DNA of 64,000 nucleotides from Kroppenstedtia guangzhouensis (GTDB lineage Bacteria > Bacillota > Bacilli > Thermoactinomycetales > DSM-45169), in the NCBI RefSeq assembly GCF_014637345.1, contig NZ_BMEX01000005.1, positions 130,792 to 194,791 on the forward strand. Direction: 5' to 3'. The position numbers were made by a program, and so were the translations under genes. Below the pieces are notes generated by a model, which had not been told where the DNA came from, searched no databases, and was given only the letters and a program-made list of their open reading frames with translations. Positions 17,059 to 24,838 of this stretch are shown here, one piece after another. The stretch's first letter is position 1. Each line of letters begins with the position of its first letter.

Positions 17059-17580
17059 TCACATGGATCGTTCATTGATCAGATTGAATTGGATCAGATA
17101 AACCAGTGAAGTGACGAAGGAAAAGATGATCACACCCCAAAGGAATTTCTCCCCGATCGGGTGATCAAACATCAACAGGAAAAGAGCAAAATAATAGAGT
17201 ACGGTGGTCAACTTTCCCATGATATTGGCCGGCACTGTCAGTTTTCCCCGAAAATGAAAAAAGGCAGAGGCGACAATCATCCCCAGATCCCGGAGAAAAA
17301 TCGCGACCGCCGCAGGGATGCTGATCCGCTGTGATATAAGCAGGGAGAGAAACACCGCCAACATCATCAATTTGTCCGCCAGAGGGTCCAACATGATTCC
17401 CAACTGTGTCACCTGACTGTGTCTCCTTGCCAGATACCCATCGATCACATCGGTGATCCCAGCCAGGAGAAGCACTCCAAAGGCCCACTGCATCCGATAG
17501 GGAAGATCGGAGAAAAAAACAGCCAGATAGATTGGGATCAGAGTAAACCTTATCAAGGTGACTGTATTGGGTAAATTCAA
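17059..17580 (-). CDS. pgsA: Phosphatidylglycerophosphate synthase (CDP-alcohol phosphatidyltransferase)
   Basis: A 173-residue membrane enzyme that makes phosphatidylglycerophosphate from CDP-diacylglycerol and glycerol-3-phosphate. The CDP-OH motif is complete: D-x2-DG-x2-AR-x8-G-x3-D-x3-D runs from DVIDGYLARR to MLDPLAD. About five hydrophobic segments are visible. TTG at 17580 is chosen because it gives the family N-terminus (NLPNTVTLIR) with GGAGG nine bases upstream. The longer frame is arginine-rich and out of family. Other CDP-alcohols cannot be fully excluded, but the motif context fits PgsA. Confidence 0.92.
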   Translation of the reverse strand: MNLPNTVTLIRFTLIPIYLAVFFSDLPYRMQWAFGVLLLAGITDVIDGYLARRHSQVTQLGIMLDPLADKLMMLAVFLSLLISQRISIPAAVAIFLRDLGMIVASAFFHFRGKLTVPANIMGKLTTVLYYFALFLLMFDHPIGEKFLWGVIIFSFVTSLVYLIQFNLINERSM

Positions 17581-17640
17581 TCGGAGTCCCTCCTCAAGGA
17601 TTCCACCGCTTGTTGATACCCGGAAAAAACTGGAGTTACG

Positions 17641-17687
17641 AGAAAAGACCCGTCTCCGCCGCCCGGTGGTCCGGGCGGGGACGGGTG
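17641..17687 (-). terminator. Intrinsic terminator after the epuA-like gene
   Basis: On the minus strand ACCCGTC-CCCGCCCGG-ACCA-CCGGGCGG-CGG-AGACGGGT forms a long GC-rich stem followed by CTTTTCT. It starts immediately after the stop at 17688. Confidence 0.88.
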
Positions 17688-18458
17688 TTACCCGTAGATC
17701 AGATTGTATAAGTGCTCCCACAAATCCCGGGTGAACACGTCACCGGCCGGATCGTCTCCAATGACACTGTACCCGATCAACAACCCTCCGGCCAATGCCG
17801 CCACGAGCAACAAAGGGAACCAGACAAAGGTGAACAGCAACACTTTTTTGGTGAGTTTCTTTCGCTCCCCTTTCTCCGGTGCTTCTTCTTCCTCCTGATG
17901 ATCCAACGGGGAGCCCGGTTCCCCAGATGAGATTTTCTCTTTTGCCGATTCCCTGACCGGTCCGGGCTCCGTCTTCACGTCCTCTCCGGAGTCACCTTTT
18001 TTCCATTTTAAGACCCCGGCCGGCTTGGGATACTCTTCCGGTCGGTTCGAAGCCTTCGTGGTAACGCCGGGATCCTCCTCGATTTTCCCATCCTCCGTCC
18101 TGGGATGGTATGGGGGAGGGGCTGCTCCACCCACTGAGTCGCAATCCGGCTGATCCTCACAGTCCGTTGTTGGCTGGCGGTCCGCCCCGGTTTTTTCCCT
18201 ATCTGACCGGAAAATCTGATCCGCCGGTTCCGGTGGAGTCTCCCCGCTCCCGCAAGCCTCCTCTTTAACCGGTTTGGGGGGGGATCCCCTTTTCTCCTCC
18301 GCATCCTGTTCAGAAGGGGGAGGGGAGGCAGTCGGTTTGGTCAGCTGCTCATCTGCCACCGCTTTCTCCTTTTCTGACACTCCCGCCTGAGCTTCCTTCG
18401 TATTCGATTCCGTGTTTTTGGCCCAAACTTGGGTTGGTTTTTCTTCTTTTTGCTGCAT
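17688..18458 (-). CDS. EpuA-like (PF11772 type) membrane protein with very long disordered N-terminus
   Basis: A 256-residue protein. Residues 1 to about 195 are low complexity, rich in Glu, Lys, Pro, Ser and Thr and poor in hydrophobic residues, so probably disordered. A basic stretch (GERKKLTKK) is followed by one membrane span near 205-228 and a short tail with GYSVIGDDPAGDVFTRDLWEHLYNLI. That ending is typical of the small EpuA family, often misnamed 'DNA-directed RNA polymerase subunit beta'. The usual family member is under 100 residues, so the disordered region is a large extension. The location between spoIIID and pgsA parallels other Bacillales. Function is unknown. Confidence 0.8.
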   Translation of the reverse strand: MQQKEEKPTQVWAKNTESNTKEAQAGVSEKEKAVADEQLTKPTASPPPSEQDAEEKRGSPPKPVKEEACGSGETPPEPADQIFRSDREKTGADRQPTTDCEDQPDCDSVGGAAPPPYHPRTEDGKIEEDPGVTTKASNRPEEYPKPAGVLKWKKGDSGEDVKTEPGPVRESAKEKISSGEPGSPLDHQEEEEAPEKGERKKLTKKVLLFTFVWFPLLLVAALAGGLLIGYSVIGDDPAGDVFTRDLWEHLYNLIYG

Positions 18459-18812
18459 AACTATCCTCTCCGAGCAGCCGTTATGGTGGGATGGGACGGG
18501 TCCGCCCCGGCCTGCCTGTCCAACCCAAAAAACGGACCCGCCTGTTTATGTATTTCCTTTTTTAAAACGCCAGCAACAGATCTCCATAGATAGAATATAT
18601 CGCAACTCCACCGTGAAGTCCACTGCAAACCCAAAGCTTCCTTCAAACAGAAACCAGGTGGAATCTGAAACATTTTCCACCCTGGGTTTCCTGTGCGCAT
18701 ATGCAACAATCCGAAGCGGCCGGAGAGGCTTTTGCCTCTATGTAGCGACCAAATGTCGCAACCGGGTCCATTGGTTGATTGGTGGGCGGGGTGTGCCAAA
18801 ATTTGGTCCTCC
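18459..18812. other. Non-coding gap between spoIIID and the epuA-like gene
   Basis: About 350 bases without a supported gene. In many Bacillales mbl follows spoIIID, but no mreB/mbl frame is present here. The gap holds two small hairpins (GCGACATTTGGTCGC and GAGGCAAAAGCCTC on the minus strand) near the spoIIID end, but no terminator with a U-tract and no clear promoter. Confidence 0.6.
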
Positions 18813-19100
18813 TCAGATTTTTGTCGCCTCCAATTTCTTCTCCTTTTGCGGACGTGCTCTTTTATATTTAATCTTGGTCGCTTCCCCTCCCCGCAAATGA
18901 CGGATCGATTTGTGGTACTCCAAGATTTCCTTTACTTGGTTGGCCAATTCGGAGTTAATCTCGGGCAACCGCTCCGTGAGATCCTTGTGCACGGTGCTTT
19001 TGGAAACCCCAAACTCTTTTGCAATCGTGCGGACGGTGTTTCGGGTTTCGACAAAGTAACGTCCGATCTTGATTGTCCGCTCTTTGATGTAATCGTGCAC
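18813..19100 (-). CDS. spoIIID: Sporulation transcription factor SpoIIID
   Basis: A 95-residue DNA-binding regulator of mother-cell gene expression. The helix-turn-helix is clear: NTVRTIAKEFGVSKSTVHKD at about residues 21-40, after the conserved MHDYIKERTIKIG start. A basic C-terminal tail follows, as in B. subtilis. The start is GTG at 19100, with GGGAGG eight bases upstream. A SigE-type promoter at 19133-19160 fits the known mother-cell timing. It lies next to spoIIQ as in other Bacillales. Confidence 0.97.
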   Translation of the reverse strand: MHDYIKERTIKIGRYFVETRNTVRTIAKEFGVSKSTVHKDLTERLPEINSELANQVKEILEYHKSIRHLRGGEATKIKYKRARPQKEKKLEATKI

Positions 19101-19132
19101 TCCCCTCGCCTCCCTCTGCTAATGTCTGGTAC

Positions 19133-19160
19133 ATTATATGAGCCGTCTTGCCCGTTATTC
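19133..19160 (-). promoter_or_regulatory. SigE-type promoter of spoIIID
   Basis: On the minus strand GAATAAC (19154-19160) is followed after 13 bases by CATATAAT (19133-19140). This resembles the SigE consensus (G-[AC]-ATA-- near -35, CATACA-T near -10) and sits about 33 bases before the spoIIID GTG. The -10 also contains TATAAT, so SigA use is possible. Confidence 0.7.
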
Positions 19161-19224
19161 TCATCTAACAAGCCCTGACAAGCCCGATTCCGCCATTTTT
19201 TAGCCAATTTTCTGACCCGGCGAA

Positions 19225-19262
19225 CCAAAAAACAAATAGATCCACTCACGGGGAGCGGATCC
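19225..19262 (-). terminator. Intrinsic terminator after spoIIQ
   Basis: On the minus strand GATCCGCTC-CCCGT-GAGTGGATC (one G-T wobble) is followed by TATTTGTTTTTT. It begins about 20 bases after the spoIIQ stop. Confidence 0.82.
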
Positions 19263-19282
19263 TGGGTACACCGGTCTCAAGT

Positions 19283-19954
19283 TTATTTCAAATAAGCAGC
19301 AGGGTTTACAGGTTCTCCATCTTTTCGCACCTCAAAATGTAAATGAGCCCCCGCTTCTTTTTCGAATTTATTGTGACCGGCTTCAGCGATTTTCTGACCT
19401 TGCTTTACCGTGTCCCCGGTTTTTACCATCACACCGGACAAACTCTGATACACGGTGATAAGGCCGTTTTTATGTTTCACTTCCACCAGATGGCCTGTCA
19501 GTGGATTCTCTTCCACCCGGATGACTTTACCGGCAAGAGCGGCGGTAACATCAAAGGTTTTTCCGTCTTTGCGGGCAAAATCCCAACCAGAATGGGGCCA
19601 GAAGGTGTTGGCATAATGGACCAGGGCGGCCTCTTTCGACTTTTCAGAACCCGCTTCATCGTAGTACTCCATCGTGGTCCCGGCTTTGGATCCGGGGGAG
19701 ATGGGCGGTTTCATTTCGACCGCCGGTTTATCCGTCGGCACCGTCTCTTCCTGCTTGAGCTCTTCCAACCCGGTGTTGGGTTTGGTCACACCCAGATCCT
19801 GGGCATTTTGGTACCACCAAACCAGGCTGAGGATAAGTGCTGCAGCTGTCAGATAAACGGTGGGGAAAAACCATTTTTTTGACATCCATCTTTTCCACTT
19901 CAATCGGGAGATTTTTTCGACCGATCCCGTCGGCCTGCGATCTTCTGGTTTCAT
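19283..19954 (-). CDS. spoIIQ: SpoIIQ-like forespore M23/LytM-domain protein
   Basis: A 223-residue sporulation protein. A basic N-terminus is followed by a membrane span at about 29-47, a Pro/Glu-rich linker and a LytM (M23) domain from about 105. SpoIIQ is made in the forespore and pairs with mother-cell SpoIIIAH during engulfment. The zinc-site residues are all present: His121 and Asp125 in HSGWD, His204 and His206 in HLHFEV. In B. subtilis SpoIIQ the first of these is lost, so this copy may bind zinc. ATG at 19954 follows GAGGTG at nine bases; a GTG at 19987 is a weaker alternative. Neighbours spoIIID and spoIID support the name. Confidence 0.9.
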   Translation of the reverse strand: MKPEDRRPTGSVEKISRLKWKRWMSKKWFFPTVYLTAAALILSLVWWYQNAQDLGVTKPNTGLEELKQEETVPTDKPAVEMKPPISPGSKAGTTMEYYDEAGSEKSKEAALVHYANTFWPHSGWDFARKDGKTFDVTAALAGKVIRVEENPLTGHLVEVKHKNGLITVYQSLSGVMVKTGDTVKQGQKIAEAGHNKFEKEAGAHLHFEVRKDGEPVNPAAYLK

Positions 19955-20102
19955 TTGGGTTATCACCTCAGGATCCATTGTGGACACGGAATCCTGAATT
20001 TATACCTTTTCTTCTCCTTTTTTCATATATATCCCAAGATAGAAAAGGATAAATGCCACCGCCTTTTTCAAAGCAGAGTCTTGGGTCGGGCCGGTCACCT
20101 TC

Positions 20103-20149
20103 TCTTAAAAATCGGGGGATGATGGCCTGCAGACCGTCATCCCCCGATT
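20103..20149 (-). terminator. Intrinsic terminator after the YciI-like gene
   Basis: AATCGGGGGATGA-CGG-TCTGCAGG-CCA-TCATCCCCCGATT forms a 13-bp outer stem on the minus strand, followed by TTTAAGAG. It starts about 12 bases after the stop at 20161. Confidence 0.87.
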
Positions 20150-20160
20150 CTCTTATCCAA

Positions 20161-20415
20161 TCATATCTTCCATTCATGCAGTTCCAGTCGCCGAACCCCC
20201 TTCACTACATAGGGATCCCCCTCCGCCAATTCCCGCGCCTCTTCCGCCGTGTCCGCAATGTAGATCACCATCCCTCCGGAACCGTCGGCAAAAGGACCTT
20301 TCGCAAATATTTTCCCCTGTTGTTCCAGCCTGTTTAGATATTCCAGATGAAGGGGACGATATTCCTGATTTAACTCCGGTCTTTCCATATGGAGAATTGC
20401 CGCAAAATGGGGCAC
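20161..20415 (-). CDS. YciI-like small protein
   Basis: An 84-residue protein of the YciI/DABB ferredoxin-like fold. It has the family features: an N-terminal strand, the RPLHLEYLNRLEQQGKIFAKGPF block with its conserved His, a GSGGMVIYIADTAEEARELAEGDPYV block, and a final strand (VRRLELHEW). Cellular role unknown; some relatives are stand-alone hydrolase-like or chlorination-pathway proteins. GTG at 20415 has AAAGGAG eight bases upstream. It begins 29 bases after spoIID and ends at a strong terminator, so it is probably co-transcribed with spoIID. Confidence 0.85.
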   Translation of the reverse strand: MPHFAAILHMERPELNQEYRPLHLEYLNRLEQQGKIFAKGPFADGSGGMVIYIADTAEEARELAEGDPYVVKGVRRLELHEWKI

Positions 20416-20444
20416 AGTCCTCTCTCCTTTACCATTTATCGGTG

Positions 20445-21479
20445 TCAATTCTTCTTCAGATAAGTATTCATGCTTCCAAGCTCCACCCCACGGTAGTAAT
20501 GTCGGATGATCTCCTTGGCCGACTTTCCTTGTTTGGCCATAAAGTTGGCCCCCCATTGACTCATTCCCACTCCATGACCGTAACCTTTTGTCTCCACCGT
20601 GACTATACCCTCTGAGAGTTGAAAAGTAAAATCGGCGGAGGAGAGTTGGAGAGCCTCCCGAATCTGCCGTCCGGTAAATACCTGATCCCCGACCTGAACC
20701 TTGTCGGCACTGCCTCCTTCTGTCTTTTGGGTCACCTGGAGCCAATCGCCTCCGGTAGATGCTTCCACCGCCACTTGTTTTCCGGTGGATTGAGAAATCT
20801 TGTCCACTAAATCCGCCACCTGAAATTGCTTGCGGTCACGATATTTGGGGGAAGCTTTATCCCAGGGGGAAGAGACACTTCTCAGATAGGGATACTTTTC
20901 GGAAAAATAATCCTCAGAGTTCTCCGTTTTGCCGTTACTGGTGGAAAAAAAGGCAGCATAGATCGGCTTGCCCTGATACTCGATCACTTGACCCGCTGTT
21001 TCTGCCACCGCCTGGTTGATTCGGGCGGAATAGGTTTCATAATGATCTCCCCATTGTTCCTTCAACTGATTGTCTGTAAGATATGCCTGGTGATTCACGG
21101 TATCGGTCACATTCGCTTTTTCGGCCTGTTCCCCCCACTTGGCCATATCGGAAAAATCCCCACGGGACAATCGGTCCACGATATAGGTCCGGGCTGCAAG
21201 GGCTTGTGCTTTCAGGGCTTCGGGGTGAAAATGGGCCGGCATTTCCGCCGCCACCACTCCCCGAATATAGCTTTCCATCGGAAAGGTCTCCATTTTTTTC
21301 TCCTTGCTGAGATAAACCTTCACTTCAGGGCCTGAATCCAAAGATGACGCTGAAGAGCCGCCATCGACCCGTATGCTGGAAACCGGCCGGTCATTCCGAT
21401 CCAAACTGACCAAAGCTGCCGGAACGGCAACCATCACTCCGATCAAAACCGCCAAGATCAGGACCATCCCTTTATGCAA
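20445..21479 (-). CDS. spoIID: Stage II sporulation protein D (lytic transglycosylase)
   Basis: A 344-residue membrane-anchored enzyme that cuts glycan strands during engulfment in the mother cell. A hydrophobic anchor spans about residues 5-25. The SpoIID domain follows with ESYIRGVVAAEMPAHFHPEALKAQALAARTY, holding the catalytic Glu, and the family ending GYGHGVGMSQWGA. TTG at 21479 is preferred: AGGAGG lies nine bases upstream, and longer frames run back into the murAA terminator. The gene therefore has its own promoter, expected to be SigE, though no clear match was found. Confidence 0.95.
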   Translation of the reverse strand: MHKGMVLILAVLIGVMVAVPAALVSLDRNDRPVSSIRVDGGSSASSLDSGPEVKVYLSKEKKMETFPMESYIRGVVAAEMPAHFHPEALKAQALAARTYIVDRLSRGDFSDMAKWGEQAEKANVTDTVNHQAYLTDNQLKEQWGDHYETYSARINQAVAETAGQVIEYQGKPIYAAFFSTSNGKTENSEDYFSEKYPYLRSVSSPWDKASPKYRDRKQFQVADLVDKISQSTGKQVAVEASTGGDWLQVTQKTEGGSADKVQVGDQVFTGRQIREALQLSSADFTFQLSEGIVTVETKGYGHGVGMSQWGANFMAKQGKSAKEIIRHYYRGVELGSMNTYLKKN

Positions 21480-21552
21480 TCCGACCCGCCTCCTGTTGGA
21501 ATCATCCGAGGGACAACCTCTCTTCCAACCTATGAGGGGTTGAATCAACCTA

Positions 21553-21592
21553 GAACAAAAAAACCGCAACCAGACCTCCCGGCTGCGGTTAA
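21553..21592 (-). terminator. Intrinsic terminator after murAA
   Basis: AACCGCAGCC-GGGAGGTCT-GGTTGCGGTT on the minus strand pairs over ten bases and is followed by TTTTTTG. It lies between murAA and spoIID. Confidence 0.9.
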
Positions 21593-21602
21593 ACCTCCAT
21601 AT

Positions 21603-22907
21603 TTAAGCGTATGAGTGCTGAACGTCCACTTTTTCCCCGGGTTCCACCATCACCCGTTCGATATCGGCACCCAGTGCGCACAACTTTTCAACCAAACCGA
21701 CATATCCCCGGTCGATGTGATGCAGTTCCGTCACTTCCGTCGTACCCTTGGCCACGAGACCCGCCAACACCAAGGCAGCACCGGCCCGAAGGTCTGTCGC
21801 CTTCACCTGGGCACCGGACAGCGGGAGCCCTCCTTCGATCAAGACTGAACGGCCGTCGATTTTCATACGAGCCCCCATCCGCTTCATCTCTTCCACATGC
21901 ATGAACCGATTTTCAAACACAGTCTCAGTGAGCATGCTGTTGCCCTCGGCGGTCAATAACAACGCCATCATTTGGGACTGCATATCTGTGGGAAAACCGG
22001 GGTAGGGCAAAGTTTTTACATCCACGGGCTTCAGTGGCCGATCTGCCCGGACATGAACGCCGTTTACGCCCTCCAGGATCTCCACCCCCATCTCTCTCAT
22101 TTTGGCGATTAAGGGGTTGAGATGGTCGGAGATAGCTCCTTCAACAAACACTTCCCCTCCGGAAATCGCGGCGGCCACCATATATGTACCCGCTTCGATC
22201 CGGTCCGGAATCACAGTGTATTCAGTGCCATGAAGGAAATCCACGCCATCGATCCGGATCGTGTCGGTACCGGCTCCTCGAACCCGGCCCCCCATAGCAT
22301 TGATGAAATTGGCCAGATCGACGATCTCCGGTTCACAAGCGGCGTTTTCAATGACGGTTCGGCCTTCTGCCAAGGCAGCAGCCATGATGATGTTCTCTGT
22401 GGCCCCGACACTAGCCACATCCAGATAAATCCTGGCGCCGGACAATCTCTGGGGAACAGTCCCCTCGATAAAGCCCTGCCCGATGGTGAATTCCGCCCCC
22501 ATCGCTTCAAAGCCTTTGAGGTGCTGATCAATAGGGCGGCTCCCGATAGCACAACCGCCGGGAAGAGGAATCCGGGCGTGTTTTTTCCTGGCGAGCAACG
22601 GTCCCATCACCAGAAAAGATGCCCTCATTCTTCGAACGAGATCGTAGGGTGCTTCTGTATTTCCCACAGACTCGGCCTGAATCCGGATCGCTTCGTTTTC
22701 AGTATCCAGCTCCGTGTTGACACCCAGGTTCGCAAGCAACTGAGTTATTGTTTTTACATCCTCCAACATGGGAACATCCCGGATAACGATATCCCCCCGA
22801 GATGGCAAGATGGAAGCAGCAATAATCGGAAGGACGGCGTTTTTAGCTCCATGCACCTTCACCCGTCCTTTTAGCCGATTGCCACCTCGAACGATGATTT
22901 TTTCCAA
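21603..22907 (-). CDS. murAA: UDP-GlcNAc 1-carboxyvinyltransferase, first copy
   Basis: A 434-residue enzyme that transfers enolpyruvate from PEP to UDP-GlcNAc, the first committed step of peptidoglycan synthesis. [11 protein letters not shown] near residue 22 holds the active-site Lys and Asn. The catalytic Cys is in [14 protein letters not shown] near residue 118. The C-terminus is slightly longer than usual. The start is TTG with GGAGGG upstream. Its position between ywmB and spoIID matches murAA of B. subtilis; a second copy lies at 61312-62559. Confidence 0.96.
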   Translation of the reverse strand: MEKIIVRGGNRLKGRVKVHGAKNAVLPIIAASILPSRGDIVIRDVPMLEDVKTITQLLANLGVNTELDTENEAIRIQAESVGNTEAPYDLVRRMRASFLVMGPLLARKKHARIPLPGGCAIGSRPIDQHLKGFEAMGAEFTIGQGFIEGTVPQRLSGARIYLDVASVGATENIIMAAALAEGRTVIENAACEPEIVDLANFINAMGGRVRGAGTDTIRIDGVDFLHGTEYTVIPDRIEAGTYMVAAAISGGEVFVEGAISDHLNPLIAKMREMGVEILEGVNGVHVRADRPLKPVDVKTLPYPGFPTDMQSQMMALLLTAEGNSMLTETVFENRFMHVEEMKRMGARMKIDGRSVLIEGGLPLSGAQVKATDLRAGAALVLAGLVAKGTTEVTELHHIDRGYVGLVEKLCALGADIERVMVEPGEKVDVQHSYA

Positions 22908-22928
22908 GACTTTTCCCTCCGAGCATGT

Positions 22929-23669
22929 CTAGTATTCTATCGTGATGATCGGGGTCCCCAGGGTAAGAATGATCTGCCGGTCGTCATCACCGATCTTGGC
23001 TGCCACTTGAACATTCATCGTCCCACCCTTGGTCTTCAATCCCCCGTTGAAAAGAGGGGTGTGTGCTGACACACTTGTGGTCCGTTCCGTCCGCATCGAT
23101 TCGACTTCCTCAGCCCCGAGCTCCCTGACCACTTGATTGACGAGTTCTTCCCGGTCATCTCTGTTTGCCCGGTGCTCAAAGGGAAGCTTCCCCTGTATGG
23201 AAAAATGAGTGTTTGTGTCTATCCGGAATTTCTGCAGTGTGCGGAACAGACGGCCGTGGGCTTCAAAAAAATGTGCCTGGTTCAGCGGCCCGCGGCCCGC
23301 TGCACTTATGGAAATATAAGGTTTCACAAACGAATCTCCCGGCCTATCGTTGATAACGGCCATTTTCACCTGAAGGTTTCGGTTCCACTTTCCATGTGCC
23401 TCATAACGCGTCCCATCGGCCATGTTTTTCGTCTGAACCTCCCCCAGCCCCAACTCACCAGATAGTCGATCTGCCAGATTTTGGAGATCCGCCGATGAAT
23501 AATTTCCAGGGGCGCGGCTTCCCACATGCAACATATAGCGATCAATTTTTGCCCCCCTCCGGTCAAATACCCGGAGCAATTCTTCTTCTTGTGATGGATC
23601 TTTGGCAGAGGCGATCAGAAAGACCGATAAAAACAGCCATACCCAGACAGCAATTCTTTTCCGATGCAT
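22929..23669 (-). CDS. ywmB: YwmB-like exported protein
   Basis: A 246-residue protein. A basic start (MHRKR) and hydrophobic segment to about residue 22 form a signal peptide. The rest is a mixed alpha/beta protein with ADLQNLADRLSGELGLGEV and KFRIDTNTHFSIQGKLP. This fits the YwmB family, described as having a TATA-binding-like fold, of unknown role. It lies 21 bases before murAA, as ywmB does in B. subtilis, which supports the name. Probably acts outside the membrane. Confidence 0.85.
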   Translation of the reverse strand: MHRKRIAVWVWLFLSVFLIASAKDPSQEEELLRVFDRRGAKIDRYMLHVGSRAPGNYSSADLQNLADRLSGELGLGEVQTKNMADGTRYEAHGKWNRNLQVKMAVINDRPGDSFVKPYISISAAGRGPLNQAHFFEAHGRLFRTLQKFRIDTNTHFSIQGKLPFEHRANRDDREELVNQVVRELGAEEVESMRTERTTSVSAHTPLFNGGLKTKGGTMNVQVAAKIGDDDRQIILTLGTPIITIEY

Positions 23670-23753
23670 CCCTCATCCTCTCCCGTACCTCTTTTTCACC
23701 ATTGTTCTCGGTACAGTGAGAGGATATACCCTTCTCAGGTGTTCAGAACGGAG

Positions 23754-23993
23754 TCAAAACAGTTGGCCGATCATTCCCGACCAACCCAAATAGTCGATGA
23801 AAAAGACAGCCAAACCATGCCCGAGGACAATCGAGAGGAGAACCTGCAACATTTTCCCCTGTATCCCCCCGGGATTACGCAAAAAAAGATCGAGACGAAC
23901 ATTCTGCAAGACCCACCAACTCAGGGTGATACAGATCAAGGATGTCAAGATATTGATAAGTGCTGAGACAGCGAATTGTGTCGCTCCATCCAT
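23754..23993 (-). CDS. DUF1146 (YwzB-like) two-span membrane protein
   Basis: A 79-residue protein with two hydrophobic helices, about residues 8-32 and 48-68. They are joined by VLQNVRLDLFLRNPGGIQGKM, whose basic residues suggest a cytoplasmic loop. The helix pair and loop match the small DUF1146 family found upstream of ywmB/murAA in Bacillales. ATG at 23993 has GGGGGTG ten bases upstream. No biochemical role is known. Confidence 0.82.
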   Translation of the reverse strand: MDGATQFAVSALINILTSLICITLSWWVLQNVRLDLFLRNPGGIQGKMLQVLLSIVLGHGLAVFFIDYLGWSGMIGQLF

Positions 23994-24176
23994 ATGCTTA
24001 TGCACCCCCGGTACAGTGGGTTCACGATATTCCCATGCTAACCCAAAACCAGAAGTAACGCAACGTTTTTCCTTCCCCTGAGTTCTGAACAGACAGTGAA
24101 AAAATCTCACAGAAAAGTTGGAGTTCACATGTGAAGGTGCCTTTGTCCCATATGCATGAACCCGACCCGGTACGAT

Positions 24177-24307
24177 CGCGTTATGAATTCGTATCTGCCG
24201 GGTCCGTCGGGGTTGGGTTGCACATTTCGGCGCCAAAGTCTAGAGATCCAAGGACGCTTCATATGAAACCCAACCCTCCCTTGACCGGATTTTTCACAAC
24301 GCTTCTA
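24177..24307 (+). repeat. Interspersed nested-palindrome element, copy A
   Basis: A 131-bp copy of the window's MITE-like family. The 3' end TTCACAACGCTTC-TA is perfect and the 5' end (GCGTTATGAA) is degenerate. The inner arms are GGGTTGGGTTGCACAT and ATATGAAACCCAACCC. The centre belongs to the subtype shared with copies D and E (GGCGCCAAAG ... CCAAGG). It lies between the divergent DUF1146 and YndM-like genes. The DUF1146 side, 24008-24170, holds no gene. Confidence 0.85.
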
Positions 24308-24393
24308 ATCAAAAAGGGGAGAATTTTTTCCCCTGAACTTTACATGTTGTTTTTCCGGGAAAACTACGGGAAAAGCGGATCGGAGGAACTCCC

Positions 24394-24759
24394 ATGTCTC
24401 CTGTGTACCTGTACGCGGCAATGAAATGGGGAGTGGCCTGGATGATGATCATACTGGTCGATCGATGGACTGACGGTTTGTCTTTGGGGGCTTCCCACCA
24501 AGGGCTTTCCATCTCTTTCATCTTGGCTGTCATCGGGCTCTGGCTGGACCGGCTGATGGTTGCTGACAATCGTTCCACCACAGCGGCGATCGTGGACCTT
24601 TTGATCTACTCATCACTCTTTTACGGTTTGCAATACCTGTTTCCATCGGTTTATGTGGACACCAATACAGCCCTGACGGTGGGACTGTTGCTGGCAGGCT
24701 CAGAGTTGCTCTTCCACCCCCTTTTATCAGTAACCGCCGGCAAAGGACGGAACACCTGA
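24394..24759 (+). CDS. YndM/DUF2512-like four-span membrane protein
   Basis: A 121-residue integral membrane protein with four hydrophobic segments (about 5-22, 39-53, 66-84, 93-110). ATG at 24394 is preceded by GGAGGA with seven bases of spacing. The length and four-span layout, with WGVAWMMIILVDRW in helix one, fit the DUF2512/YndM family of Bacillales, which has no established function. It is one of only three plus-strand genes here and is convergent with the nuo operon. The tail after helix four is short and basic. Confidence 0.75.
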   Translation: MSPVYLYAAMKWGVAWMMIILVDRWTDGLSLGASHQGLSISFILAVIGLWLDRLMVADNRSTTAAIVDLLIYSSLFYGLQYLFPSVYVDTNTALTVGLLLAGSELLFHPLLSVTAGKGRNT

Positions 24760-24785
24760 AAAAATGGTCTCTCTCCAAGTGGCGT

Positions 24786-24815
24786 GAAAAAATCCCCTTC
24801 CGTAAAAGAAGGGGA
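24786..24815 (-). terminator. Intrinsic terminator of the nuo operon
   Basis: CCCCTTC-TTTTACG-GAAGGGG on the minus strand followed by ATTTTTTC, about 24 bases after the nuoN stop. Confidence 0.87.
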
Positions 24816-24838
24816 GAAAGGTATCTTCGCAACTCGAG

